Below, in pieces: positions 1 through 9,730 of a DNA stretch of 64,000 bases. The translations under genes were made by a program, and so were the position numbers. The DNA is from Sarcocystis neurona (taxonomy: Eukaryota; Apicomplexa; Conoidasida; Eucoccidiorida; Sarcocystidae), in contig KL647333.1 of NCBI GenBank assembly GCA_000727475.1, positions 43,342-107,341 of the forward strand, in the 5' to 3' direction. The notes below the pieces were generated by a model, which saw only the letters and a list, made by a program, of their open reading frames with translations, ran no database searches and was not told the DNA's origin. Within the stretch, counting starts at the first letter, position 1, and each line of letters starts with the position of its first letter.

Positions 1-164
1 ACTGACCATTCGGCATGGAATGGTGCAAACAAAAACGATTCCCATTACCGCTTAAGCCCAACTGCACGGCACGCCCACAGCTGGTCAAAAATGCTTTCAT
101 CCACCTGACAACTAGTGTTACAAATATCTGCAATCTCAACGGCAGCAGCCGGCTCTTATTTCTG

Positions 165-1166
165 TCACGCCTCTCCGCGGTTCGCTTCTGACGGTGCAAC
201 ATCCGATATCTCAAACGTACCTTTCGAGGCACTGTGCTGAATCTGAACGGCGAGAATGTGGATATTTAGGGAAGAGATAGATGCACAGACTCTAGCGTCA
301 CTGTTGCTCTGCAAACCCCGAAAGACATTTTGTTTGTGCATGATCCATCGAATTTCCCCCCAGCGTCGCCAATACAGAACCATGCTTTCGCACCCCTCGC
401 TTCTGCCGCCCGCACTTTGTAGCAGATTGCGGACCCATGGGCGCACCCAGAGCATCAGAGAAGTTGCACCCTCTTCCGGACTGAACAGGATTCTGATGCA
501 CTGTAGCCAAACTCCATGAGCAGCGCTGGCGCCACTTTGTCCACCTACTGCTCTGGAACCCTGCTCGTGCGCCTTACGCACGAAAATGCAGGCAAGAGGC
601 AGCACAAGTTCGGGGAAACGCTCAGTGATAAAGGAAGGAGATAAAACAGCTTGACCATCCTCAGTCCAGGCGAGTCGATGCAGCAGATTACTTGGGACAC
701 AAACCCCGGAGTGGAGAATCGCCCATGAGCGAGAATACCAGCGTTTGCCCATCTGCGGGTACTCCCCAGCGAACACCCCCAACACGTTTCGAAGTCCCAC
801 GCAGCGCAGATATCTAGACCCTAAGCCATTTCTTCCAACGTCCTCTTCCGGAATCGTTCGGAACAAATGTTCCGCAGCACAGTCAGGGCCTACAGAGGCC
901 CACATCTGCCACACGATCCAGAACCATGTACAGAATCTCACCGCCATACAAGTGGGACACGGATCCTCCAACATCATTTGTGTGCCTCCACCGTGGAGGT
1001 CGGCGTTTGCAGAGGCAGTGGCCGCATGCAACGCGTTTCCTTCGCAGCTCCTTTCCGCCAGAATTCTGGTGAGCGGGATCTGCGAAGAAGGCCACGCAGT
1101 ACGGCGGGGCAGTACGAGGCAGTGGACTGTAGAAGAAGCAGAAAACAAGGTGTCGGTGTAGCGCAC
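165..1166 (-). CDS. 333-codon open frame, unknown protein, partly repeat-derived
   Basis: This is the longest open frame in the window and is unlikely to occur by chance. It opens at a GTG (complement of 1164-1166), so the listed start is only the limit of the frame. The first ~75 residues lie in a dispersed repeat that recurs at 2.64-2.79 kb. The rest is unique and rich in Trp and aliphatic residues, for example WIVWQMWASVG and LAWTEDGQAVLSPSF. I see no signal peptide or known motif. One reading is a real exon whose upstream sequence is a captured transposable-element fragment; another is a decayed element ORF. The opposite strand has only short frames. I do not recognise the family. Confidence 0.4.
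   Translation of the reverse strand: MRYTDTLFSASSTVHCLVLPRRTAWPSSQIPLTRILAERSCEGNALHAATASANADLHGGGTQMMLEDPCPTCMAVRFCTWFWIVWQMWASVGPDCAAEHLFRTIPEEDVGRNGLGSRYLRCVGLRNVLGVFAGEYPQMGKRWYSRSWAILHSGVCVPSNLLHRLAWTEDGQAVLSPSFITERFPELVLPLACIFVRKAHEQGSRAVGGQSGASAAHGVWLQCIRILFSPEEGATSLMLWVRPWVRNLLQSAGGRSEGCESMVLYWRRWGEIRWIMHKQNVFRGLQSNSDARVCASISSLNIHILAVQIQHSASKGTFEISDVAPSEANRGEA
941..1100. repeat. Dispersed repeat, copy 1
   Basis: About 160 bp starting CCGCCATACAAGTGGG recurs in the same orientation at 2636-2793 with scattered substitutions, roughly 85-90% identical by eye. Similarity stops abruptly on the left, just before the CCGCCATACA. On the minus strand both copies keep the same frame open (CEGNA.HAATASAN, then GGGTQMMLEDPCPTC), which suggests an element-derived coding fragment or a young duplication. 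Confidence 0.8.
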
Positions 1167-1499
1167 CTTGCGGCGAGCTAATCGCGAGCCTGGAGTGTCA
1201 CCGCGATGCAGTCGGCAGGCTCCTTCGAGTGCATTCTCTTCGTTGTGCGCGCTCTGCTCTCATCGTCATCACCACCGCTATCGTAATCTCGTGTGCCGTG
1301 AACAGCTAGGAGATGGGGCCGGGATGCGAGCATGAGACCCCACGTTGGAGGATGCTCCCTTGTGTTTTTGCAGGCGTCGTGATGGGTTCGCTTCGCGGCT
1401 CATCTATTCATGCACAAATATATGCAGACATGGCCCGATTGAAGACATATCCACCCAGACATCAGACCCACACGGAGCTAGACATCTATCAGAGCATGA

Positions 1500-1622
1500 A
1501 CTGATGTTCACACATGTAGGCACATATATGTACATGTGGGTATCTACCCTTATTCGAGTGTATATACATATATATATATATATATTTATATATGTGCATC
1601 TACATGCACGCGTACATAGAAG
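1500..1622. repeat. Interrupted TA/TGTA microsatellite
   Basis: Stretches of TATG, TACATATATA and TGTG with short interruptions, centred on a (TA)n tract at 1562-1590. Open frames crossing it (for example 1345-1806 plus and 1404-1799 minus) are low-complexity by-products of the repeat and are not supported as genes. Confidence 0.8.
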
Positions 1623-2180
1623 GCAGCAACATAGGACGACGTCAGCGCTGCTGTTCGACGGGCAGCACCGTGTGGAGAGAGACTGCTTAACAAGCCAGCA
1701 TGCGAACCAGTACGTCCCTCTCAGAGCTCCCTCTCCTCTAATGCTTCCCCTGCGGGAGCCCTTGGTCTTCTCCGCGGACTGTACACCAAGCTCACACAAG
1801 GCATGAGGTCATACCCCATGTAAGACGCCTCGCACTTGGCGGTGCGCACAGCTGGTGCCGTTCGGACGGTCAACCCTCCGGTCGCCTGGATTCTGTGCAA
1901 ACCAGCAGACGACGTTATACAAGCTTCAGCCTCAATCACACGATTTCGAAAATCTCTCAACATCATCTTCCCTCCAATCCGGGGTTCCGTCTTCCCCATT
2001 TGTGGACCCGTCGGAACATCCTTCCACTGTGAAGACACGAAATCTGACAAACTATGTGAAGATATCTCTCAGTGGTCGATTATAGAAAATTAAAGTCTGG
2101 CCGCAAGCGACGGCCCGTCAGTAATCTCACTGGACTCAGACGGAGGACATCCCCAATAGCGAGAAAAGGGGGGCATAGCG

Positions 2181-2609
2181 TTGCACGGTCAAATATTGCC
2201 TGAGCATCAGCGGCATACGACATTCACCCCACTGCCGTTTCCGTACCTTCCTCTATGTGCAGCAACCGCCAGCACAGCAGCACAAGGAAATCCCGCATCA
2301 CCTACTAAGGTGCAGGTTCTACACCCGCGAGAGCACCATCCTGCTCCTCTGCGATCAGAAAGGCGAGTGTCAACTTTTGTTGTCACCTCGGTTGTCCCTC
2401 TCACTTCTCTACGCCTGCACAAACCCCATCGCTACATTCAGGCCATGAAGAAAGTTGCCATTTTCACATCCGTGTTCCAGTACGATGTCACATCACCACT
2501 CGACCCTTGTACGAGGTGGCGCCGAGACTCCTCGGTGATGAGGGCAGTGCGCTGCAGTGCTGAGATTCGGCCTTGCCGCCACAAGAGCCTCCTCGATGTT
2601 TCCAAATAG
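2181..2609 (+). CDS. 142-codon open frame, possible exon
   Basis: An open plus-strand frame rich in Pro, Thr and Ser at the start (TTFTPLPFPYLPL) and basic later (RRVSTFVVTSVVPLTSLRL). It ends in front of the dispersed repeat at 2636. No clear acceptor or donor decides its limits, and an overlapping 63-codon frame looks equally plausible, so the coding call is weak. Confidence 0.2.
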   Translation: MHGQILPEHQRHTTFTPLPFPYLPLCAATASTAAQGNPASPTKVQVLHPREHHPAPLRSERRVSTFVVTSVVPLTSLRLHKPHRYIQAMKKVAIFTSVFQYDVTSPLDPCTRWRRDSSVMRAVRCSAEIRPCRHKSLLDVSK

Positions 2610-2635
2610 AAGTAGTGGCATGAGGAGAGGTGTGG

Positions 2636-2793
2636 CCGCCATACAAGTGGGGCACGGATCCTCCAACATCATTTGTGTGCCTCCGCCGTGAATGTTGGCA
2701 TTTGCTGAGGCAGTGGCCGCATGCGATGCGTTTCCTTCGCAGCTCCTTTCCGCCCGAATTCTGGTGAGCCGGGTCCGCGAGGAAGGTCTCGTA
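2636..2793. repeat. Dispersed repeat, copy 2
   Basis: Partner of 941-1100. It lies within a 116-codon minus-strand frame (2493-2843) whose peptide matches residues ~31-75 of the 333-codon frame. Outside the shared block the two loci differ, so this is a moved or duplicated fragment rather than part of a tandem array. Confidence 0.8.
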
Positions 2794-3307
2794 GGGCGCG
2801 TCGGAGGAAAAAGGTGCTGGAATGTAGAATTAGCAGAGGTCAAGCTGTTTGTCTAGACCGTTTTACGACTAGTTGTTCGTGTGTAGTTGGAGTGAAGCCA
2901 CAATAAGGTAGTGTGCTTGCCACTGCGATTGCATTTTCCTTCGTTCTGACCCGCGTGCTCCCCTACACTATTGCGTACCAGCACGGACACGAGTGCAACG
3001 CGAGAGCAAGAGGTACAGCGCAGGGTCTTGGTTCTGCTGGAGAATTGCACCCTTGATTCGCACCTGATCCAGCAGTCCTCTTGACATGCTCCACAATAGG
3101 TGCGATAGGGGGTGTCATCACATGACTGCCCCCCTGCTCGTCTTATATTGGTACCCTACTACCGATCCACGCTCACAAGGCGCGAGCACCACGCAGAGTA
3201 TTTTCTTTGCTCACCCCACTGTGTGTTGCTCCATGTGAATAACTGTTGGCGTCCTAAGAATGAAATTCAGCCTCTATGCACTCAGAAATGGCGTTTGAGT
3301 CTTCCAG

Positions 3308-3597
3308 CACACAAGACAAGTTTTGAGCGTCTGTGAATCCCACCTCTGCTATCACTTGAACCAGGATCAAGGCCGCTGCCGGTTACGGCTTGCGTTCGAC
3401 CTCATCCACGCTTCTGACTCTGAAAAATTCTGGTTTTCCGTTCCAATAGAATCATATACATTTGGAGACACCGCTTGTCAAAATTTTTCCTGTGGGGACA
3501 GGTGGACAGATGGGTGGGAGCAGGCACACCACTTGTATGACGCATCCGGAAATCTGAACTGCAAGCCTGTTATTCAGTTGCGACAACGTAAGTTGTG
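3308..3597 (+). CDS. Candidate internal exon, unknown secreted-type protein
   Basis: The frame follows an AG after GAGTCTTCC and stops at a canonical GTAAGT donor at 3598, leaving one base (phase 1). It encodes about 96 residues with six spaced cysteines (SVCESHLCYH, QGRCRLRL, TACQNFSCGD and NLNCKPVIQL). Cys spacing with alternating hydrophobic strands recalls coccidian surface-protein folds such as SRS, but the SRS pattern is not matched and I do not assign it. Overlapping on the other strand is a 256-codon frame; both cannot easily be coding. The donor favours this strand. Confidence 0.35.
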
Positions 3598-4222
3598 TTA
3601 GGTAGGACTTTCGAGTTCTGTGTGTAACTCCTGGAGACCGCGTCAGCGGGTAGAACTGGTGACGTGCAACAATGCAGCTGTGGGCAGACGCTGGGCTGAC
3701 TCGAAGGCAAAATGCATTCGTTTCAAAAGAGCGGGTTTTGATTTCCGCCCCCTCACAACATACGGTGACAGCTGGTGGGGCTGCCTGCACGTGTTTTAGT
3801 TGGTCACTTATGCGGTGGTTCCTTTCTTGTGCGTCTCGTGAACTTCCCACGGGTTTTCTCCCGGTACATTCACGTTTCCACAGATATACATGCAAGGGGT
3901 GTTGGGAAACTCCGCACCCACCAGTCGTGTTCAGAGATGCACAGATAAAAGAGCACAACACCTGCCAGCATATAGTCTGGCATTCTCGATGAAGTCTTAT
4001 TTTGCAGCTGAACGCCTTACACAGTGCAGGTTTGAAGAGACAGAAGGCACACAACCGGTGCGCGGTTTCTCCGCGATGCACCAAGAAATTGCAAAGCACG
4101 CACTCCGGCGGTAGTGCTGACGAGAATGTTAGGCACTGTCTTGGCCAAATGCAAATTCGACTCTGCGTATTGCCTTTCTTGTATTTTGGCAGTAGCGCCT
4201 CGTATTTTTCACTATAATTCAC
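3452..4222 (-). CDS. 256-codon Cys-rich open frame, unknown
   Basis: Second-longest frame in the window, opened by GTG at the complement of 4220-4222. The translation has 22 cysteines in 256 residues, dense in the first 115 (for example CVLCNFLVH, HRLCAFCLF and CSFICASLN), and a basic, Ser/Thr-rich middle. There is no N-terminal signal peptide. Its 3' part is antisense to the plus exon candidate ending at 3597. It may be a real Cys-rich exon or the mirror of plus-strand coding sequence. I cannot name a family. Confidence 0.3.
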   Translation of the reverse strand: MNYSEKYEALLPKYKKGNTQSRICIWPRQCLTFSSALPPECVLCNFLVHRGETAHRLCAFCLFKPALCKAFSCKIRLHRECQTICWQVLCSFICASLNTTGGCGVSQHPLHVYLWKRECTGRKPVGSSRDAQERNHRISDQLKHVQAAPPAVTVCCEGAEIKTRSFETNAFCLRVSPASAHSCIVARHQFYPLTRSPGVTHRTRKSYLTQLTLSQLNNRLAVQISGCVIQVVCLLPPICPPVPTGKILTSGVSKCI

Positions 4223-4304
4223 TACCGGTCAACTTTTCTGAGGCCACGGAAAAGCTCATTACGTGTGCAAGAAAAAAAAATTTATTATATCCTTAGATCT
4301 CAGG

Positions 4305-4563
4305 GGCCACCGAAAAGAAGTGTTGGAAATATCCGCGCAGCTCAAGAAGCTGGTGGGGGTCTATCAACGTGCGACGCATTGTGTTTGAGGTTTCGAGTCC
4401 CATTTGGTGTCCCCTTCGAGATTCCGATCAACTGCTCAGCGGTATCACTCAATTTATCCATACGACTGTCTGGATGGGTCACGCACATTTTGACTCACAA
4501 TACGCAAATAAGAGCGAACGCGGACTTAACACCAGCGTTTGGAAACAATTTTTAATGCAGTGA
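4305..4563 (+). CDS. Two adjoining possible exons, unknown
   Basis: After the acceptor TATCCTTAGATCTCAG the frame starting at 4305 reads a helical peptide (HRKEVLEISAQLKKL), which could end at a GTGGGG donor near 4351. A different frame (4369-4563) then reads RRIVFEVSSPIWCPLRD and ends in a TGA. They may be neighbouring exons of the gene that contains the 3308-3597 exon, about 0.7 kb upstream. Joining sites are not decided by the sequence. Confidence 0.2.
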
Positions 4564-5121
4564 CAACAAGTCGGATCACTGGCCTTGCGCACTTAAAAAA
4601 CAGTTAAAATGCGGGTCTCTCATTCCACGATGCGGACAATCTGCGCCGTGTTCCTGTGGCGTGACGTCCAGGTAGACCACGTCGATCCTTATGCGTTCAT
4701 TTTGGATGGTCAGTCGAGCACGCAGATTATTACAATGCGTTGCTAAAAGTAGGTTTCCTGGGGTGAAGCGTCCTGTCTCGCATCCAGCACACAACGAGGG
4801 CCTCCGCCCGTGGACACGTATGAGCACTTGCCCGAGGTGAACTAAGTGGCTTTTTCTTTACCGCGTACAGTACGTATTTTGACGCCTGCCACAGTCACCA
4901 ACCTCCGGGAAGCCATTTTTTTTACACGTAGGTCCGCGTTCCAAGAACATTGGTCACTGTGTTCTGCACCAAATAGTAGAGTGTTCTCACTTTGTAACTG
5001 GAACCCACGAGCCGAGCGTAGGAAGCCATTCAGGAACGCGCAGTCGAGAAGCATAGTGATCTTGTATCCAGGGGATCACGCAGCTACTGGCATTCATATT
5101 ACACGGTGGCTCTACCCCTAG

Positions 5122-8100
5122 CTAGACATTTGAGGCTTGGCGCAGAGCTGTGTCAATTCGCCAGGTGAAGCGTTCTGGGATCCCAACGTTTTGCGTCTAA
5201 CTCCTAGAGGCAGCCTCACAGCGTACCACTGCACCTAAGCTTCTTTTTTCTCCTTGCGCGCTGGCTCTCCTGCTCTGTAATTCGTTTCCGCCATCACGCT
5301 TGAGGACGACGGCGTGACATCGGGAACTCCAGTGACGAAAAGCGCTTGTAATTTTCTTTTACCTGGAGACCGTTACAGATGTTGTCAGCTGTGCAGACGA
5401 TTCCTTCCTCAAATTGCCTCCGATTCGTAAAGAGCCAAAGAGTCCTTTTCAGAAGCCCCCGGGGCAGGGTCCTTTGTAAATCCCTGCTATCTAGAACGCT
5501 TCGTGAGACCATCATCCAGCTTCGGGAGCGCAGCGCCACGATAGCCAGCTGTCATGCACGGTGCGATTTGCTCTTACTTGCAGCCCTAGCCCCTCTGTCA
5601 TTGCTACGCTAAAAGCGTAAAAGGCGATTTCTTCCGGTCGCCGTTAACCCTTTTCGGGATTCTTCCCCACTAATCTAAATAAGAGACAAACCATACAGGG
5701 CAAAGCACCCCAGGTTGCCAATGACAAAAGAGGCACTTTAAACCCTTGGAGTGTTGGTATATGTCTTACATTTCTGCTTACAAGAAACAGCCCAAGCAGC
5801 ATCGCTAGTACGCAGCCCTTCTCCGTGTTCCTCCACCCTAAGGCTTGATAGCACCTCAGCTTCTTGCTCCAAATTTAACTGAGGATGGCAGTAATCTGGA
5901 TGCCCTCACGAGGCTCCAGCGACGTACAGCTTAGTCAACGTACGTGCAAATTTAAGGCATTCTTTTGCATACAGCAATATAGTTCGATCATAGGCCACCA
6001 GCAAGCACCAGCAACCCGGCTCCTAGTGTCCCTTCACCTTGCAATCTTCCACTCTTTACTGATACTGCAGAGGCATTCCCGTTAGTTGTATGTGGACCCG
6101 TGTCATAAACACATGCGAGGTTACAGAACACTCCGGAGAGACGCGCGCCTCTCTTCAAGGGCTACACAGTGCCTCCTCACGGTAACGAAACCGGAGTATA
6201 CGTGGTCCCTTATGTCGCACCAGAGTGTCAGCAACCCAGAAGGCCGTTTTTGCTCGTCTCCCGCAACGCCTCCATGTCAAAAAGATCTCTACTTCGTGAA
6301 AATATTTGATGTTTTCTCCTGAAGAGTACCTCCGTAACATGCAAGCCTTGGGGGTCGCAGTTACAGACTTACGGCACCGTGACGAGCATGACACGTTCCC
6401 TACTCTCTGAGCACCTTCTGAGCCAGGATACGCGCGTTAACGCTAGACAGCCCAACACGTGAAGGCTTGTACCACCTGTTGATTGCAAAGTCCAGCAAAA
6501 CTGCGGCGTAGTTACGCATTCGTGGTTTTTCCCCATTCATTCTGTTAACGTTCATACGTGACTTTTCGCCGCAACGATGCAGTGCCCCCTGAAGAGAGCA
6601 GAGTCACACGATGTGATCATGCTGGAACACATCTCCGCAAACTCTGTCGCTGGTCTCCACTTTACTGGTAGACGGCTTCGTTGCTACGCCTGCTTAATAT
6701 AAACACTCTCACGGCAAGATCATGCTCTCCTATAGTAGCCCCATCTATTCTTGGGCCGCTCAACAAGGCACACCTGACTCCGGGCACCGTGTAGCGGCCT
6801 TCTGAGCAGGTTTGGTTTTTTCTTAGCCAGTTCTGGCGTCAACATTTAGCTGCAGGGCGAGGCTTGTGATCAAGCAAGTGGCTGGCCTCTTCGTCGCCTT
6901 GAAGGGCAAAACAATGTTCCGTTCCTTCACCAGCAACTGGTCGCATGCGAAAATTAGTCGGCTACGAGGCGCACCGTCTCATGGGCCTGAAATCTAGACC
7001 AGTGTGCAGCTGAGATCCATCGTTCAATTCACAATCGTTGTGTTGCCTTGTCACTAGTCTTGCCGGTTCCAGGACAAAAGGTGCCGCAGACGGCCTATCA
7101 ATAATGGGTCTGCACGTTTGTACCAGCAGTAGATATTATTTCTTTCGCACTTCTTCTGTGGAAGATTCACGAACGGATGCCAGCGCACATGGACCGCCTT
7201 CTGTAGAGTGCCGGGTCTCACGCGGTTACTCAAGAGGCTAGCTGCCCTCATTTCACCATTCACCATGCCTAAATAAGCCCTAGATGCCTGGTTGGCCGTC
7301 TGTCAAGTTCTCAGATGTTAACGTCCTCTCCGCTCTCGTAAGGATCGAGTCCCGTCTTGACCAACGCGATGGCGCAGCGTGAAAGGGCTACCTCCTCAGG
7401 TATATTCACTTAAACTAAAAGGCTCACCGACGAACAAACTATACATCCATATGGTTAGACAACCACTGCCTTCACAACAAGTAAGAGCGGAGACTTCGCG
7501 AGGCCAGCGTTGCGCAGCTCCTTCCTTCACGTGACCACTTGGCAATGATATTCTCTCTCACTCAGCTTGTGTGCCTTGCCTGCTGCTCTTCCCGTTCTTG
7601 ACAGGGCCCTTCACGTGCTAAGGGATCAAGCTGGAGGGTTTTGCATGTCCACAATATGGTGACGAAGGCTATCAAAGCCTCAGTTACACCGCAGACCTTT
7701 AGGCGGCGTACAAGTTTTCCCAGCAGGATTCTAACGCTCCGGAAGGCCGTTACTCAGCAGTTTAAATCGAAACTCTAACCAATCCTTTGCAGGAAGGTTT
7801 CACAGAATCGTTTTTTGACTTTTCTCTGTGACAGTCTCTTAAGGACCGTGTCTGACTGCCATACCGACAGACGTATCACCTAGGCTCGCCTGCTGCAAGT
7901 TGTTCCCGTCTTGCCCTTCCCATATCGAGACGCTGTAACGATTATACATCTTTTCATTGCAAGTCCGTACATTCTTGACTTCCACTAACCAAATTCCAGT
8001 ATACCTTGAGTAGACAACACATCCACAGATCCGCATGTACTCCACGCTGTGGTTCTGGCGTAATAGAGTAGAGAACGACGAAGCCACAACGCGTACACTT

Positions 8101-8559
8101 GGCCTCCTTCCATCGGCCACTCTGGGCGATGGTTCACCGAGAGCACATTACTACACTATCAGGAAAATATATTCGAGGACACGCTGGTTGTTCGCCGGTG
8201 TGCGAAAAAACTCCTCTCAACAAAGGAACGACAACTGTAGGCAGACTACGTCTCCCGCTTCTCCCACTCCGCCGCGTACTCCCTGCTAACGAATCGCAAG
8301 CTAAATCAAGTCGTAGAGGCAAGCACACCTCAAGTGTAACAAGGTACCAGAGCGTCCGTTGCATCCAACAAATGTCCTCTGCTCGAAAAAGAAAAACGCA
8401 CAATACACGCACGTCTCTTAGGCAGTGATTTTGCCTCCATGCATCTGTGTCAAAACCCTTGTGTCACGCTTTCCGCCCAAACCCTAATCTAGCTAGTCCC
8501 CTACTCTCCCTATTTGCGCCCAGGTTTAAAGAAGAAAGCGTCTCTGTCACTCTGGTGTC
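5122..8559. other. Gene-poor stretch
   Basis: Only scattered frames of 60-109 codons on both strands, none with a convincing pair of splice sites. A single AAACCCTAA at about 8476 is the only telomere-like match. I see no repeat, hairpin or RNA gene here that I can support. Confidence 0.5.
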
Positions 8560-9003
8560 ATGTGGCAGCGATTCGGTTGTGCAGACGCAGCAGGCCACGT
8601 GACGTCTTCCCCACTTGAGCGTTTAGCGTGCAGCCTAAGTGGATCACACCCTGATTGTCCTTTTTGCATTTGTCCCTACTGTTTCAAGATTACCTTCTTG
8701 ACAGCCCTCTGTGTTTTCTATCAACCTCAGTTTCCACCCGTGATCCAGTTGAGCCGTGCCGCGTCAGCAGTCCAGCACACAAACGCTTCCCTAAGCAATT
8801 CTCTCAGCTTCGTCAAAATGCTGTGTGCGCTGCAACATCTCCTGCACACAGGTAGACGTGTGAAGGAAATCGATGAGAAGCGCTTGACATGCGGAACAAA
8901 CCTGCTTCCACAATCTCGTTTGTCAAGAAGGCTACTGTATTCCCTGCATGGTATTAGCAATTTAAGAATTCTAACACGTCAACCGTTGTGTGAGCAGTTG
9001 TAA
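8560..9003 (+). CDS. 147-codon open frame from ATG, unknown
   Basis: Begins at an ATG (GTGTCATGTGG) and runs to TAA. It holds a Cys pair cluster near residue 32 (DCPFCICPYCF) followed by a hydrophobic stretch (ITFLTALCVFY), then a basic Arg/Lys-rich second half. The CxxC-like cluster could bind metal, but no named zinc-finger spacing is met. No neighbouring exon could be joined with confidence. Confidence 0.25.
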   Translation: MWQRFGCADAAGHVTSSPLERLACSLSGSHPDCPFCICPYCFKITFLTALCVFYQPQFPPVIQLSRAASAVQHTNASLSNSLSFVKMLCALQHLLHTGRRVKEIDEKRLTCGTNLLPQSRLSRRLLYSLHGISNLRILTRQPLCEQL

Positions 9004-9118
9004 CAGCGTGCTCGCCTACGGATGTTCTCCCGATTACCGTCAGCCGTTACGTTCTCGGTAACTAGCACGCGAATTCTGTTACATCTCCAGTGCACCCTAG
9101 CGGTGTCTGAACGAGTGT

Positions 9119-9151
9119 GCCTTCGGCTTTCACTGCGCCTTCGGCTTTCAC
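9119..9151. repeat. 18-bp tandem duplication
   Basis: GCCTTCGGCTTTCAC occurs twice, 18 bp apart. The unit is a whole number of codons, but the surrounding frames are short, so it may be a simple slippage product. Confidence 0.8.
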
Positions 9152-9205
9152 CAGGATCCAAATACTCGACGTTGGTTAGTCGTCTTTTTAGCGTTCGTGT
9201 TCTGA

Positions 9206-9730
9206 GTGAATTTGGATAGAAGTGCAGGATGCCTCGGTTGCCTTGCGCGCTTTTGGAACAGACTGAACGCAATATTCGTGCCCCAGGATGCAAAGAATTC
9301 ACGCACTGAATTGTGCTTCCGTAACTTCTACGGTAGATATCCGTCTGTCATCTTTGTTTCCCGCACAACTGCTATGCAACGAGACGGCCACCGGTTCTCA
9401 GCGTGCCACATTATTAGCTCAGCAGAGAGAACACTCTTCCAACGGCCAGCGGCCATGCCTGCAACCGTGTACTCATTTGTATCCCTAGCGTGTTCCAGTT
9501 ATTCGTCTAGGTCAAAGGCGTGCTTCAAGAGCCCTGCTTACCTCTTTACCTCTTTCTGTTCGAAGATTAATCTCCCCTGCAACCCTCATAACCACGCAAG
9601 AGACGACAGTATGAGTCGCCCTGGCAGCCGAGTTGGCGCGAAGCCGCACTTCAGCTGCCATACGTCAGCCACTTCAGCGGCCCCCCAAAAATGTAGTGGA
9701 AGTTGTTTGATTTTCCGGGCACAGAAGTAG
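9206..9730 (+). CDS. 174-codon open frame, unknown
   Basis: A GTG-opened frame, one of the longer ones in the window. Composition is Ser/Cys-rich (YSFVSLACSSYSSRSKACF) with a basic middle. It ends at TAG in RAQK. No signal peptide, membrane segment or known motif is evident, and no strong acceptor sits at its 5' end. It could be an exon or chance; length alone supports it. Confidence 0.3.
   Translation: MNLDRSAGCLGCLARFWNRLNAIFVPQDAKNSRTELCFRNFYGRYPSVIFVSRTTAMQRDGHRFSACHIISSAERTLFQRPAAMPATVYSFVSLACSSYSSRSKACFKSPAYLFTSFCSKINLPCNPHNHARDDSMSRPGSRVGAKPHFSCHTSATSAAPQKCSGSCLIFRAQK

Noticed and set aside
1345..1806. 153-codon plus and 131-codon minus frames as genes
   Set aside because: Both run through the TA/TG microsatellite, which is free of stops in several frames.
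8473..8482. AAACCCTAA as telomeric sequence
   Set aside because: Single unit only; no array.
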